From NCBI GenBank assembly GCA_017559545.1, contig JAFYRK010000023.1, positions 1 through 53,195 on the forward strand: a DNA stretch of 53,195 nucleotides, written 5' to 3'. The translations under genes were made by a program, and so were the position numbers. This document shows, in pieces, positions 1 through 9,590 of this stretch. The stretch is from Bacteroidales bacterium. Lineage in GTDB: Bacteria; Bacteroidota; Bacteroidia; Bacteroidales; UBA932. Positions within the stretch are counted from its first letter, which is position 1, and each line of letters begins with the position of its first letter. The notes beneath the pieces were generated by a model. That model did no database searches, was not told the origin of the DNA, and saw only the letters and a list, made by a program, of their open reading frames with translations.

Positions 1-436
<436 letters not shown>

Positions 437-505
437 TCAAAACGTCTGCGGATCGCACTCCACAAAATCGCGTGCAAATTTAGAAAAAATTATGAATATA
501 TTATA

Positions 506-513
506 TATCTTTG
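506..513 (+). promoter_or_regulatory. Bacteroidota -7 promoter box for surE-lpxB
   Basis: The octamer TATCTTTG matches the TAnnTTTG consensus of the primary Bacteroidota sigma factor. It lies 21 bp before the surE ATG, in an A+T-rich divergent intergenic region. No clear -33 TTTG was found. Confidence 0.6.
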
Positions 514-534
514 TAAGAAAATAACACTAGAAAA

Positions 535-1350
535 ATGCGCATTCTCATAACCAACGACGACGGATTTAATGCAAAAGGCATAAAGGTCCTCGCAAAGATC
601 ATGGAACAGTTCGGCGAAGTCACCGTCATAGCACCTAAAACACACCAGTCAGGCATGTCTATGGCCGTTTCTCTCGGTTTCAAGCAGATAGCACATAAAG
701 ACCTGGGAAACGGATGGCATTATGTTGATGCCACACCTGCAAGCTGCGTTAAGTTCGGTCTGAATACAATGTTCCTCGGAAATTATCCTGATGTTGTGGT
801 GTCGGGAATCAACCACGGCTCAAATGCATCTACAGCATCCTGCTATTCCGGAACGCTGGGTGCAGCAGAGGAGGCCGCTCTGAACGGCATCCCTGCAATC
901 GGAGTTTCATTGGATACGCTCCATCCGGACGCTGACTTCAGTGCGGTCAGCGAGATGTTCGGCGAAATATTCACAAAACTTATGTCGGATCTGCCAGAAA
1001 AGCGTGGCATATATTATAATGTAAACTTCCCTGATATTCCGGCTTCGGAGATAAAGGGAGTCCGCGTAGGTTACCAGGGACACGGAAGATGGGTGCGTGA
1101 GTTCAAGGAATGGGATGTAAAGCATTATGCCAGGTACGGACTGACTCCTGAGATGTTGGGACAGAGTTCCAATCCTGTGCTGGAGGAAGGGGAAGACCTC
1201 TACATGATGGTCGGAGACTTTGAAAACGACCCTGAAAACACCCCTGAGGCTGATCACCTCCTCGTTCAGGAGGGTTACATCAGCATTGTCGCCCACAACG
1301 TAGACTGCACAGACTACGCAGAATGCACACGTCTGAAAAACATCTTCTAG
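535..1350 (+). CDS. surE: 5'/3'-nucleotidase SurE
   Basis: SurE is a metal-dependent nucleoside monophosphatase of the cytosol, linked to stationary-phase survival and nucleotide scavenging. This 271-residue protein has the family signature: ITNDDG with the metal-binding D8-D9 pair, S39 in the APKTHQSGMS segment, and the SGINHGSN motif with N93. The length is normal (about 250-270). The ATG at 535 starts directly at the conserved MRILITNDDG, so no alternative start is needed. lpxB follows one base after the stop, so the two are very likely co-transcribed, a common Bacteroidota arrangement. Confidence 0.97.
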   Translation: MRILITNDDGFNAKGIKVLAKIMEQFGEVTVIAPKTHQSGMSMAVSLGFKQIAHKDLGNGWHYVDATPASCVKFGLNTMFLGNYPDVVVSGINHGSNASTASCYSGTLGAAEEAALNGIPAIGVSLDTLHPDADFSAVSEMFGEIFTKLMSDLPEKRGIYYNVNFPDIPASEIKGVRVGYQGHGRWVREFKEWDVKHYARYGLTPEMLGQSSNPVLEEGEDLYMMVGDFENDPENTPEADHLLVQEGYISIVAHNVDCTDYAECTRLKNIF

Positions 1351-1351
1351 C

Positions 1352-2497
1352 ATGAAGTACTATATAATTGCGGGAGAAGCATCGGGAGATCTTCATGGAT
1401 CCAATCTGATGAAAGGCATCTATGCCGAAGACCCTCAGGCGGAAATCCGCTTCTGGGGCGGTGACCTGATGGCGCAGGCAGGCGGCGAGCTGGTAAGGCA
1501 TTACAAGGAAGGAGCGGTGATGGGATTCGTGGAAGTGCTCGCAAAGGCAGGCAGACTGCTTAAGAATGTGAAGTACTGCAAAAAGGACATACTCGCATGG
1601 AAACCTGATGTCGTAATCCTCATTGACTACCCGGGATTCAATTTCAAGATTGCAGAATTCGCACATAAGGCCGGACTTAAGGTTTTCTACTACATCGCTC
1701 CGAAGGTTTGGGCATCACGCGAAAGCCGCATCAAGAAGCTCAAGGCCTATGTTGACAAACTCTTCATCGTCTTCCCGTTCGAGAAACCGTATTTCGATGC
1801 CAAAGGAGTGCAATATATATATAAGGGCAATCCCCTTGTAGACGCAGTAGATGGCTCCCCTGCCATGCTCGAAACCAGAGAGGATTTCCTCAAACGCGCA
1901 GAAGTCGAAGACAAGCCGATCATAGCGATGCTTGCAGGCTCACGCAAAGGCGAAATCAGTACGATGATGCCTGTACTGACTGAGTTTGCTGCAAAGATGC
2001 ACTCAATCGCCAGATATGCCGACTACCAATTCCTTATCGCCGGTGCGCCGTCAAGGACAATGAAGGATTATGAGCCTTGGCTGACCGTAGAGAACAGGAA
2101 ATATATAAAGGTTTTGTTCGGTGAGACACAGTCCATCATTCGTCATGCTGAAGCAGGTGTCATCAATTCAGGTACAGCTTCACTTGAGACCGCCCTGTTC
2201 GGAACACCACAGGTTGTCGGTTACATAACCAACCCTATAACATACAGGATTGCTAAGAAAATCGTCAGGATCAAGTACATCAGCCTCGGCAATCTCATCG
2301 TAGACAGACTCGCATTCAAGGAATTCATACAAAACGATTGCAATTCCGATGCACTTGTGGCTGAAATTCGCGAACTCATTGAAAATCAGGGACGCAAAAC
2401 AAAAATGTTAGCAGACTATGCAGACATAAGGGCAGCACTTGGAGGCACAGGAGCATCATCTGCAATCGCTAAAGCTATGATCGAAGAGCTCGGTTAA
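1352..2497 (+). CDS. lpxB: Lipid-A-disaccharide synthase (GT19)
   Basis: LpxB joins UDP-2,3-diacylglucosamine to lipid X to make the beta-1,6 disaccharide of lipid A at the inner face of the inner membrane. The 381-residue frame has the GT19 landmarks: N-terminal YIIAGEASGDLHGSNLM, the PDVVILIDYPGFNFKIA segment, YYIAPKVWAS, the LAGSRKGEI donor-site motif, and the SGTASLETALFGTPQVVGY segment near residue 275. Length and motif order are normal. It begins one base after surE ends, indicating an operon and probable translational coupling. No damage is visible. Confidence 0.97.
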   Translation: MKYYIIAGEASGDLHGSNLMKGIYAEDPQAEIRFWGGDLMAQAGGELVRHYKEGAVMGFVEVLAKAGRLLKNVKYCKKDILAWKPDVVILIDYPGFNFKIAEFAHKAGLKVFYYIAPKVWASRESRIKKLKAYVDKLFIVFPFEKPYFDAKGVQYIYKGNPLVDAVDGSPAMLETREDFLKRAEVEDKPIIAMLAGSRKGEISTMMPVLTEFAAKMHSIARYADYQFLIAGAPSRTMKDYEPWLTVENRKYIKVLFGETQSIIRHAEAGVINSGTASLETALFGTPQVVGYITNPITYRIAKKIVRIKYISLGNLIVDRLAFKEFIQNDCNSDALVAEIRELIENQGRKTKMLADYADIRAALGGTGASSAIAKAMIEELG

Positions 2498-2527
2498 TGA
2501 CAGAACCACATTTTAATACACATAACT

Positions 2528-4111
2528 ATGTCAAACTGTTTTGAAATCACACATGACCGTGAATTCCTGAAGCGTTTCTGGGATTACAAAAAAGTATGCA
2601 GGCTGTCACAAGAGATGGTAGCGAAGCTTCGCTCCAGCGAGGATCCTTATGGCAGATACGGATACGGTCGCTGGCTGTATGCACTTCAGCCGGATGGACA
2701 GGAATCAGTCAAGGAAGCCTTCGGATGTTTCCAATACGCGTCTGAAAACGGCGTAGGAGATGCCACACAGATGCTGTCGTTGATGGCAAAGAACGGCGAC
2801 TACTACAACGAGAGCAAAGGTGGGATATTCGAGATGTCCCCTATCATAAGCATTATCCTTAACGGCAAAGCCATAACAGAAGGAAGCTGGCTGGCAGAGT
2901 TCCAGAGGAACAAGAACAAGTTCTGGGGATACGGAATGATCCCTGCAGACAAGGAAGCAGCAATGCAGGAGGCAAAAGAGAAGATAGCCAACGACGATGC
3001 GCCTTACATGTGGATGGAGATACTGGGTTTCTATCACGAATTGGAAGGCAATACACAGGAAGCTACCAAACTTTATGAAGAGTGCCTGAAGAATGGACAT
3101 TACGAAGTCTTGTACAGTCTGGCAATCATTGCCCTTACAGAGGGAGACAACGAAAAATCTGAGGAATACTTCAGACAAGGTATTGAGAACGAAGTAGCTG
3201 ACTGCTTCGTATGGGGTGTATATAAGATCAATGAATGGGAATCGCTGTCTGAAACAGAAAGGCAGGAGATTCACGACAGGCTGTCACTGAACCTTTACAA
3301 GGGTGTGGAACTGGGCAGCGACATATGCGCGGAGATGCTTGCCATGGCAAAGCTGAAGGGATACTGGGATTTTGAAATAGATCAGGCTGAAGGTATCAGG
3401 ATTGCACTTAAGGGCGTATCATACCGCAATGCAGGATGCGCAGATATGCTCCTTGACGAACTGCTGGACGAAGAACTTTGCAAGAAACTCAATTTTGAGG
3501 ACGCTGACCTTCTGATGCTCCTTCTTACAGCAGTAAGACTTGGCAACGTAGACCGAATATCACCGATGATGACGTTCACCGAAGAATACAGCAGGATGGG
3601 ATATGGCGACGAGATAAAATACTGGGCAGAGAAAATGGAAGAAACCGAAACAGTAGAGCCGGCACCGGAACCAAAGACGGAAATCAATCCGACAGTACTT
3701 GTTATCCAGCCTTCAGGATTCGTTGATTTCGTTGAAGCTGACGTCAAGGAGATGACATACAAGGAAATGGCAGAACTGATCGACGCTGAAGGACTGGACG
3801 CTGTGCATTTCTCCAATGCATTGACAAAGGTAAAGAACGCATGCGGTCTTGACATGAACGTAGCAATGTATGTAGACAGAAACGGAATAGCTAAAGACCT
3901 TCCTGACAACCCTGTCGGCTCAATGCTTTACGGCCGAGGATATGAAATCCGCGGAGCTGTGATCATAACAATGGAAGACAGCAGATATGAATCACAATCT
4001 TTCATCTACGAAGAGGATGTAGAGAATGTATACGAAGCAATAGACGACATTACAGGCCTCCTCAGTCGCGATTTCGGTCAGGAAGACGGTAAATTTGACC
4101 CTTGGGCATAG
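2528..4111 (+). CDS. Sel1/TPR-like repeat protein with a separate C-terminal domain, function unknown
   Basis: This 527-residue protein has no signal peptide or membrane segment, so it is probably cytosolic. Residues 1-380 are helical with Sel1/TPR-like units, for example the YGRYGYGRWLYALQ, AFGCFQYASENGVGDATQM and ATKLYEECLKNGHYEVLYSL stretches. An acidic, proline-rich linker near residue 380 (ETVEPAPEPKTEIN) leads to a compact alpha/beta domain of about 140 residues beginning PTVLVIQPSG. Its order of a short beta strand, a helix, then DLPDNPVGSMLYGRGYEIRGAVII is loosely like DUF3846-type domains of phages and plasmids; that similarity is a weak visual match. It lies 30 bp after lpxB and could be the third gene of that operon. 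Confidence 0.8.
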   Translation: MSNCFEITHDREFLKRFWDYKKVCRLSQEMVAKLRSSEDPYGRYGYGRWLYALQPDGQESVKEAFGCFQYASENGVGDATQMLSLMAKNGDYYNESKGGIFEMSPIISIILNGKAITEGSWLAEFQRNKNKFWGYGMIPADKEAAMQEAKEKIANDDAPYMWMEILGFYHELEGNTQEATKLYEECLKNGHYEVLYSLAIIALTEGDNEKSEEYFRQGIENEVADCFVWGVYKINEWESLSETERQEIHDRLSLNLYKGVELGSDICAEMLAMAKLKGYWDFEIDQAEGIRIALKGVSYRNAGCADMLLDELLDEELCKKLNFEDADLLMLLLTAVRLGNVDRISPMMTFTEEYSRMGYGDEIKYWAEKMEETETVEPAPEPKTEINPTVLVIQPSGFVDFVEADVKEMTYKEMAELIDAEGLDAVHFSNALTKVKNACGLDMNVAMYVDRNGIAKDLPDNPVGSMLYGRGYEIRGAVIITMEDSRYESQSFIYEEDVENVYEAIDDITGLLSRDFGQEDGKFDPWA

Positions 4112-4156
4112 TCTCTGATCCGATAAGACACTATTTGCTGTCACTTAAGTGGTGGG

Positions 4157-4858
4157 TTAATATCTCTCCCCAAAAATCATGGATCCGACACGGATCATGG
4201 TGGAACCTTCTTCGATGGCTATCTGATAGTCACCGGACATTCCCATTGAGATTTCCTTGCAATCTGAGTTTATGTTGCCACCTTCTCCTATCCAGTCCTG
4301 GAGAATGTCGGATATTTCCTTCAGCCGACGGAAATCTGCACGCACAACAGTCTCATCATCTGTGTAAGTTGCCATGCCCATGACACCGCAAATGTGGATG
4401 TTAGAGTATTTTCTCTCTCCGCAGATGATATCCTGCACCTCATGTTCTGAGAACCCTTGTTTAGTCTCATCACTTGAGATAAAGCACTCTAACAGAACAT
4501 TTAAAACTTTATTGTTAGCACTTCCCCAATTGTCAATTGCCTCTAAAAGACGCACAGAATCGACCGATTGGATGAGCGAAACATAAGGAAGGACCATCTT
4601 CAGCTTGTTAGTCTGCAGATGGCCAATGAAATGCCATTCGATGTCTGCCATATAAGCCGGATCGCCCAGTTCCACACGCCTTGCCTCCAAGGTCTTGACC
4701 TTTGCGGCAAGCTCCTGTGGACGGCTCTCTGCGAAGATCCTCTGACCTGCCTGATATGCCTCCTCAATGGCTTCGAATGGGTGGAATTTAGAAACTGCCA
4801 CCAGCTTTACAGCTGCTGGCAGTTCCAAATGTAACTTACTTATTGTTTCCTTTATCAT
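4157..4858 (-). CDS. YggS/PLPBP-family pyridoxal-phosphate homeostasis protein
   Basis: This is the alanine-racemase-fold PLP-binding family (YggS, YlmE, PROSC), which buffers pyridoxal phosphate in the cytosol and has no confirmed catalytic activity. The 233-residue protein shows the PLP lysine in KLVAVSKFHP (K24), the IEWHFIGHLQTNK motif, GVMGMATYTDDE, and the C-terminal MSGDYQIAIEEGSTMIRVG phosphate-binding stretch ending in IFGERY. The usual FGENR-VQE segment reads FAESRPQE here, a mild variant. It converges tail-to-tail on the Sel1-like gene with 45 bp between the stops. Its start faces a palindrome-ended element. Confidence 0.95.
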   Translation of the reverse strand: MIKETISKLHLELPAAVKLVAVSKFHPFEAIEEAYQAGQRIFAESRPQELAAKVKTLEARRVELGDPAYMADIEWHFIGHLQTNKLKMVLPYVSLIQSVDSVRLLEAIDNWGSANNKVLNVLLECFISSDETKQGFSEHEVQDIICGERKYSNIHICGVMGMATYTDDETVVRADFRRLKEISDILQDWIGEGGNINSDCKEISMGMSGDYQIAIEEGSTMIRVGSMIFGERY

Positions 4859-4908
4859 CCGCGTTAACCTTTTATAATGTAGGACAATGTTGAAAACTAT
4901 ATATTTTG

Positions 4909-5071
4909 TTGTGATGGAATTTTAAAACCATGGCCGCCCGTGGCCTTGTGAACGGTCGCGAGTGCCTTTAGAGAAAGTCCAGTGAACTTTCGTGCACGAG
5001 CAGTAGGGCTTTAGCCCGCCGGTCAAGGGCCCACGTAGTGGGAGGGATTTAGTTTTAAAATTTCATTACAA
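4909..5071. repeat. 163-bp palindrome-ended, MITE/REP-like element between yidC and yggS
   Basis: The left end (4909-4928, TTGTGATGGAATTTTAAAAC) pairs with the right end (5052-5071, GTTTTAAAATTTCATTACAA). Of 20 positions, 18 are Watson-Crick matches and two would be G-U pairs in plus-strand RNA. The interior is much more G+C-rich than its flanks and holds smaller hairpins: GAAAGT/ACTTTC at 4973-4991, GGGCT/AGCCC around 5006-5017, and CCCAC/GTGGG around 5030-5042. No open frame or clear target-site duplication is seen. It could be a non-autonomous mobile element, a REP-like repeat, or a structured 3' end for yidC mRNA. Confidence 0.6.
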
Positions 5072-5076
5072 TGTAA

Positions 5077-6927
5077 TTACCTACGGTTTTTCTGCATCTG
5101 CTCCTGCATCTTCTGTGCCTCCTCAAGCCTCTGCTGCCACTTAGACTTCTTCTTTGGCTGCTTGGCTGCAAGCATCATGTCGTTGCGTACCTTCTCCTCA
5201 GTCACAACATACTTACGGATGTACCATGTCATGATCATTGTTATGATATTTGAAAGAAGGTAATAGTAGCTGAGCGCTGCCGAAAGGTTGTTACAGATGA
5301 AGAACATCATGATAGGCATCATCCATACGCTCATGAACTTCATACCTGCCATGTTAGGATCGTCAGACATCTGAGACGAAGTCATCTTAGAGTAGAAGAA
5401 CATTGTCACAGCCATAAGAAGCGCAAACAATGAAAGGTGATCTCCTAGAAGCGGAATATTCACTCCGAAATCTACTATTGAATCATATGCGCTGAGGTCA
5501 TCTGCCCAAAGGAACTTCTGCTGGCGGAGCTCAATAGATGCTGGGAAGAAGCGGAACATTGCAAAGAGGATAGGCATCTGGAGAAGCATCGGGAGACATC
5601 CACCCATCGGACTGATTCCTGCCTTCTGGTAAAGCTCCATGGTAGCCTGCTGTTTCTTCATCGCATCCTTCTCGTTCGGATACTTCGCATTGAGCTTATC
5701 AATCTCCGGCTTGATGAACTGCATCTTTGCAGTCGACTTGTATGACTTGATAGTAAGAGGAGAGATGAGAAGCTTGATAAGGATGGTCATCAAAAGGATC
5801 ACGATTCCGTAGTTGCTTATGAATCTTCCGAGGAAGTCAAAGCATGGGATGATAACCAGACGGCTGAACCATGCTACCATCCATCCTCCGAGAGCCACGA
5901 TCTTCTCATAGTTACGATCATATGACTTGAGGGTACGGTAGTCGTTAGGTCCGAAGTAGAACTCATATGGAACTGTCACATTACCAGGCATCTGAGTGTA
6001 CTCAGAACGGAGTTTTGCGCTGCATGCCATGAGGTTACGTGAAGGATCATCCTCTGTAAAATACTTTACACTGAAGTCTGCAGAAGTGAACTCTGTACCA
6101 GGAGTCATGATTGCAGAGAAGAACTGCTGCTGGAATGCAAACCATTCAAGTCTTGTATCAACTCTCTTCGAACCATCCTTGCCACGTGCTATGAGCTCCG
6201 GCTTCTTGTCACCGGAAAAATAGTAGTTCATCTTAGAGTACTGCTTCTCGTTCTTGTAGCCCTTCTCAAGGCGTGGAATTACGAATGACCAGTCAATGTC
6301 GAACATAGAGACATTTCTTGGAATCAACTCGTCCATTCCGACGAACGAAAGCTCATTCTGAAGCATGTAGCTTCCCTCAGGAAGCCAATACTTCTGCTCA
6401 ATATATCCACCCTGCGCGAATGGGAGGCGCATAACTACCGAAGAATCAGTCACCTCATGCACGTTGAAAGCGAAATCCTTGGTATTCACGCTCTCACCAG
6501 CGTAGATATTGATATTGTACTGACTCATGTCAGGCTTGATAAGATAAAGCGCCGAACTGTCATAAGTCATGTAGTCATTGATCTTTACAGAGTATGGCTG
6601 CGCTCCCCTTGTGGTGAACTCAAGCTCAAGCTTATCGTTGCCAATCTTCACGATCTGAGCCTCCGCAAGCCTTGCATCTGTAAGAAGACTATCCTTGTAT
6701 GCAGGCATGTTCACGACCTTGACACCCGACATCTCGCCGTCTGTCACAAGTCCCTCTGCCCTCTTTGCCGAGTCAAGCGCCATCGCGGCCATCTGCTCGA
6801 CCATAGCGATGGAATCAAGCTGGGCCTGATATGCCATCTGCTCTCTCTGCTGCTTCGACTGGAACCATGAAAAACCGAACATGATAAAGCCGATCAGCAC
6901 AAATCCGATAATTGTATTCTTATTCAT
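5077..6927 (-). CDS. yidC: Membrane protein insertase YidC
   Basis: YidC inserts and folds inner-membrane proteins alone or with SecYEG. The 616-residue Bacteroidota-type protein starts with a signal-anchor helix (MNKNTIIGFVLIGFIMFGFSW). A large periplasmic beta domain of about 300 residues follows, then the conserved hydrophobic core from about residue 350. The core includes LLISPLTIKSYKSTAKM, YQKAGISPMGGCLPMLLQMP and later helices near FMSVWMMPIMMFFICNNLSAALSYYY. The tail is basic and Gln/Lys-rich, as is usual for ribosome contact. The gene follows the DUF349 gene by 17 bp and is probably co-transcribed with it. Confidence 0.98.
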   Translation of the reverse strand: MNKNTIIGFVLIGFIMFGFSWFQSKQQREQMAYQAQLDSIAMVEQMAAMALDSAKRAEGLVTDGEMSGVKVVNMPAYKDSLLTDARLAEAQIVKIGNDKLELEFTTRGAQPYSVKINDYMTYDSSALYLIKPDMSQYNINIYAGESVNTKDFAFNVHEVTDSSVVMRLPFAQGGYIEQKYWLPEGSYMLQNELSFVGMDELIPRNVSMFDIDWSFVIPRLEKGYKNEKQYSKMNYYFSGDKKPELIARGKDGSKRVDTRLEWFAFQQQFFSAIMTPGTEFTSADFSVKYFTEDDPSRNLMACSAKLRSEYTQMPGNVTVPYEFYFGPNDYRTLKSYDRNYEKIVALGGWMVAWFSRLVIIPCFDFLGRFISNYGIVILLMTILIKLLISPLTIKSYKSTAKMQFIKPEIDKLNAKYPNEKDAMKKQQATMELYQKAGISPMGGCLPMLLQMPILFAMFRFFPASIELRQQKFLWADDLSAYDSIVDFGVNIPLLGDHLSLFALLMAVTMFFYSKMTSSQMSDDPNMAGMKFMSVWMMPIMMFFICNNLSAALSYYYLLSNIITMIMTWYIRKYVVTEEKVRNDMMLAAKQPKKKSKWQQRLEEAQKMQEQMQKNRR

Positions 6928-6944
6928 CTATTTAATTTATGTTA

Positions 6945-8708
6945 TTACTCCTGCTCCTTTGCCTGTGCAAGCTCCCTGATCTGGGCTGCAAGTGCCTCAA
7001 GCTCCGCCTTTGCCTCAGCAATCCTCTGCTCCATCTGTCTGATGAGCGGTTCTGACGCCTTGGACGTCGAGAAGAATCCGATGTTGTTTTCGTATGTCAC
7101 GATATCCTGCTCAAGCTGGTGGTACTTCTGGATCAGACGCTCCTGCTCAGAAAGCTGACGTCCGCCACGGCCCTTGCGCTGAGGACGCGCAACTGCGAAC
7201 TTCGCCATTGCCTCCTTATATGCCTTTGCTACATTATCCTTCTCCTTGAATGGAACGAATCCGATCTCCTGCCATCTCTTCTGGAACTCACGCATAGCCT
7301 GCTGGTCGCTTTCATCACCTTTGAGTTCATATGCCTTGATTTCCTCGATCATACGCTGCTTCGCCTTAAGGTTGCCATAGTAGTCGTTCTCAGGTTTGGC
7401 ATGCTTGTCTCTCTCAGCGAAGAAATAGTCACAAGCTGCGCGGAATCTCTTCCAAAGCTGCTCTGACTTCTTGCGAGGAACTGCACCGATCTCCTTCCAC
7501 TGCTTCTGAAGAGCTATAAAGAGGTCTGTAGTCTTCTTCCATTCTGTGCTTGTCATCAGAGCCTCTGCCTGCTCGCAAAGAGCGATCTTCTTATCAAGGT
7601 TTGCGTTGATGCTGTCCTTATATTCATTGTAGAACTCACGCTTACGCTCATAGAACTTGTCACATGCAGCACGGAATCTGTCATAGATCTTCTGGTTTTC
7701 CTTCTTGGAAGCGAAACCGATAGTCCTCCACTCCTTCTGGATCTCCTCAATCTCCTTAGAGCAAGCGTTCCACTCGTTAGAGTCAGCGATCTCTCTTGCA
7801 GCAATTTCCTCTACCTTCTCACAAAGCACTGTCTTCTTTGCGAGATTATCTGCCTGCTGCTCCTTGATGCCCTCAAAGTGAGCCTGATATCTCTTGTTGA
7901 TCACAGCTGTAGCTGCCTTGAATCTCTCCCAGACGCTCTCTCTGAACTCCTTTGCAACCGGGCCATATTCCTTCCACTGCTCGTGGAGTTTCTGAAGCTC
8001 ACGGAACGCTTCCACAACGTTCTCATTTTCAGCAAGAGCCTCAGCTTCCTTGCAAAGCTGTTCCTTAGCCTCGAGATTCTTCCTGAAGTCAAGATCGCGG
8101 AGTTCGCGATTGATCTTTACCATATCATAGAACTGCTCCACATAGAGCTGATATGTCTCTGTCACATTTCTATAGTTCTGCGCAGGAACAGGACCGATTG
8201 CTCTCCAACGCTCCTGAATCTCACGGAATGCCGGGAATGTCGCATTAACATCCTCCTGTTTCTCGAGAAGAGCCTTAAGGTCAGCGATTACGGCCTCTTT
8301 CCTGGCAAGGTTATCCTCTCTCTCCTTCTCAAGAGCCTTATTATACTCTGCACGTTCCTTCTTATATTTGTTGTACTGCTCCTTGAAGCCAGCCTCGATA
8401 ACTGCAAAAGGGTTGTCCTGAGCAACCTCAGGCATATCCTCCGCATCATCACCCTCTACTGTCTCAGGAGCTGCATAGCCTGCATCAGCCTTCTCTTTCT
8501 GGAGTCTTTTGTAGAAAGCAGCCTTAAGAGCTTCTGCCTCCTTGGACATCTTCATCCTGTCCTCGTTCTGCATGAGCTCCTCAAAAAGCGTAACAAGCTC
8601 TGCCAATGTCTTTTCAGAATAGTTAACTGCCGATTCTGCGAGTTCCGCAGCCTCAGCTACCAGTACATCTGATGGGATTTCCACATCAGGAATAATCACG
8701 TCACTCAT
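6945..8708 (-). CDS. DUF349 repeat protein
   Basis: This 587-residue, highly charged, largely helical and probably coiled-coil protein carries five DUF349 repeats. Each has a W-x-x-I/Y-G-x-V/A core followed by a helix: RWRAIGPVPAQ (about residue 170), QWKEYGPVAKE (about 245), EWRTIGFASKK (about 325), QWKEIGAVPRK (about 400) and RWQEIGFVPFK (about 475). The N-terminus is acidic, with no signal peptide. The molecular role of the family is not established. A long open frame on the opposite strand (7878-8672) reflects the biased Glu/Lys codons rather than a second gene. yidC lies 17 bp downstream. Confidence 0.93.
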   Translation of the reverse strand: MSDVIIPDVEIPSDVLVAEAAELAESAVNYSEKTLAELVTLFEELMQNEDRMKMSKEAEALKAAFYKRLQKEKADAGYAAPETVEGDDAEDMPEVAQDNPFAVIEAGFKEQYNKYKKERAEYNKALEKEREDNLARKEAVIADLKALLEKQEDVNATFPAFREIQERWRAIGPVPAQNYRNVTETYQLYVEQFYDMVKINRELRDLDFRKNLEAKEQLCKEAEALAENENVVEAFRELQKLHEQWKEYGPVAKEFRESVWERFKAATAVINKRYQAHFEGIKEQQADNLAKKTVLCEKVEEIAAREIADSNEWNACSKEIEEIQKEWRTIGFASKKENQKIYDRFRAACDKFYERKREFYNEYKDSINANLDKKIALCEQAEALMTSTEWKKTTDLFIALQKQWKEIGAVPRKKSEQLWKRFRAACDYFFAERDKHAKPENDYYGNLKAKQRMIEEIKAYELKGDESDQQAMREFQKRWQEIGFVPFKEKDNVAKAYKEAMAKFAVARPQRKGRGGRQLSEQERLIQKYHQLEQDIVTYENNIGFFSTSKASEPLIRQMEQRIAEAKAELEALAAQIRELAQAKEQE

Positions 8709-8746
8709 AATGATGGAGTTATAGGTTTATAAATATATACAAGTCG

Positions 8747-8754
8747 CAAATATA
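8747..8754 (-). promoter_or_regulatory. -7 promoter box for the DUF349-yidC operon
   Basis: On the minus strand the octamer reads TATATTTG, a perfect TAnnTTTG match. It lies 38 bp upstream of the DUF349 start, in the divergent region shared with trmD. Confidence 0.6.
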
Positions 8755-8787
8755 CCATTTTTTTTAGTATAACTGACATCAAATTGC

Positions 8788-8795
8788 TATTTTTG
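8788..8795 (+). promoter_or_regulatory. -7 promoter box for trmD
   Basis: TATTTTTG matches TAnnTTTG and lies 31 bp before the trmD ATG. With the opposing box at 8747-8754 it forms a compact divergent promoter pair. Confidence 0.6.
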
Positions 8796-8826
8796 CAGTC
8801 TAAACAACTTTTAGAAACATTCTGAC

Positions 8827-9507
8827 ATGAGAATAGACATCCTTACGGTAGTACCAGAACTCCTTGACAGTCCGTTGAGCCACTCGATTGTAGGAAGAGC
8901 TATAAAAAAAGGACTCGTTGAGATCCACATCCATAACCTCCGCAAATACGGCAAAGGTCCCCGCCAGCAGGTAGACGATTACAGCTACGGCGGAGATGCC
9001 GGCATGGTGCTGATGCTTGAACCTGTGTTCAACATGATCCAGGAACTTAAGGCCGAGCGTGAATATGACGAAGTGATCTACATGTCACCGGACGGAGAAA
9101 TCCTCAATCAGAACATATCCAACGAGTTGTCCCTCAAAGAGAACATCATCATCCTCTGCGGACACTACAAGGGCATTGACCACCGCATCAGAGAGCACCT
9201 TATCACACGTGAAATATCATGTGGTGACTATGTCCTCAGCGGAGGTGAACTCCCGGCTGCAATCCTCGCAGACTCTATCATCAGGCTTATTCCGGGAGCA
9301 CTTTCAGACGAAACATCAGCACTGAGCGACAGTTTCCAGGACGGCCTTGTCTCCCCTCCCGTATACACCAGACCCGCAGAATTCAACGGCTGGAAGGTCC
9401 CTGAAGTCCTCCTTAGCGGAAACCCTAAGCTTATCAGGGCATGGCAGGACGAACAGGCTATTGAAAGAACAAAGCTTTTAAGACCGGGACTACTGGAAGA
9501 AAAATAA
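8827..9507 (+). CDS. trmD: tRNA (guanine-N1-)-methyltransferase TrmD
   Basis: TrmD methylates G37 of tRNAs with S-adenosylmethionine, preventing +1 frameshifting. The 226-residue protein has the SPOUT-class trefoil-knot motifs. These are [12 protein letters not shown] at the N-terminus, [13 protein letters not shown] (residues about 54-66), [15 protein letters not shown] (about 112-126), [17 protein letters not shown] in the SAM knot, and the [19 protein letters not shown] loop. [13 protein letters not shown] lies in the C-terminal domain. The length is slightly short of the usual 230-250 but complete. It stands alone, with its own promoter. Confidence 0.98.
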   Translation: MRIDILTVVPELLDSPLSHSIVGRAIKKGLVEIHIHNLRKYGKGPRQQVDDYSYGGDAGMVLMLEPVFNMIQELKAEREYDEVIYMSPDGEILNQNISNELSLKENIIILCGHYKGIDHRIREHLITREISCGDYVLSGGELPAAILADSIIRLIPGALSDETSALSDSFQDGLVSPPVYTRPAEFNGWKVPEVLLSGNPKLIRAWQDEQAIERTKLLRPGLLEEK

Positions 9508-9554
9508 TCGATTCTATACAACGGTGGATTTTATTGATTTTTTAAAGTCATTTA

Positions 9555-9585
9555 TTTGTTAGTTACAAATTTTTACATAAATTTG
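9555..9585 (+). promoter_or_regulatory. Complete Bacteroidota promoter (-33 TTTG, -7 TAAATTTG) ahead of the candidate small RNA
   Basis: TTTG at 9555-9558 and TAAATTTG at 9578-9585 are separated by 19 bp, the textbook spacing. Transcription would begin near 9591. No protein gene starts close downstream, so the likely product is RNA. Confidence 0.65.
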
Positions 9586-9590
9586 CGCTT

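Noticed and set aside
7878-8672. Long open frame on the plus strand, opposite the DUF349 gene
   Set aside because: It is a mirror of Glu/Lys-rich repeats, lacks a family match, has no promoter, and the minus-strand gene explains all of it.
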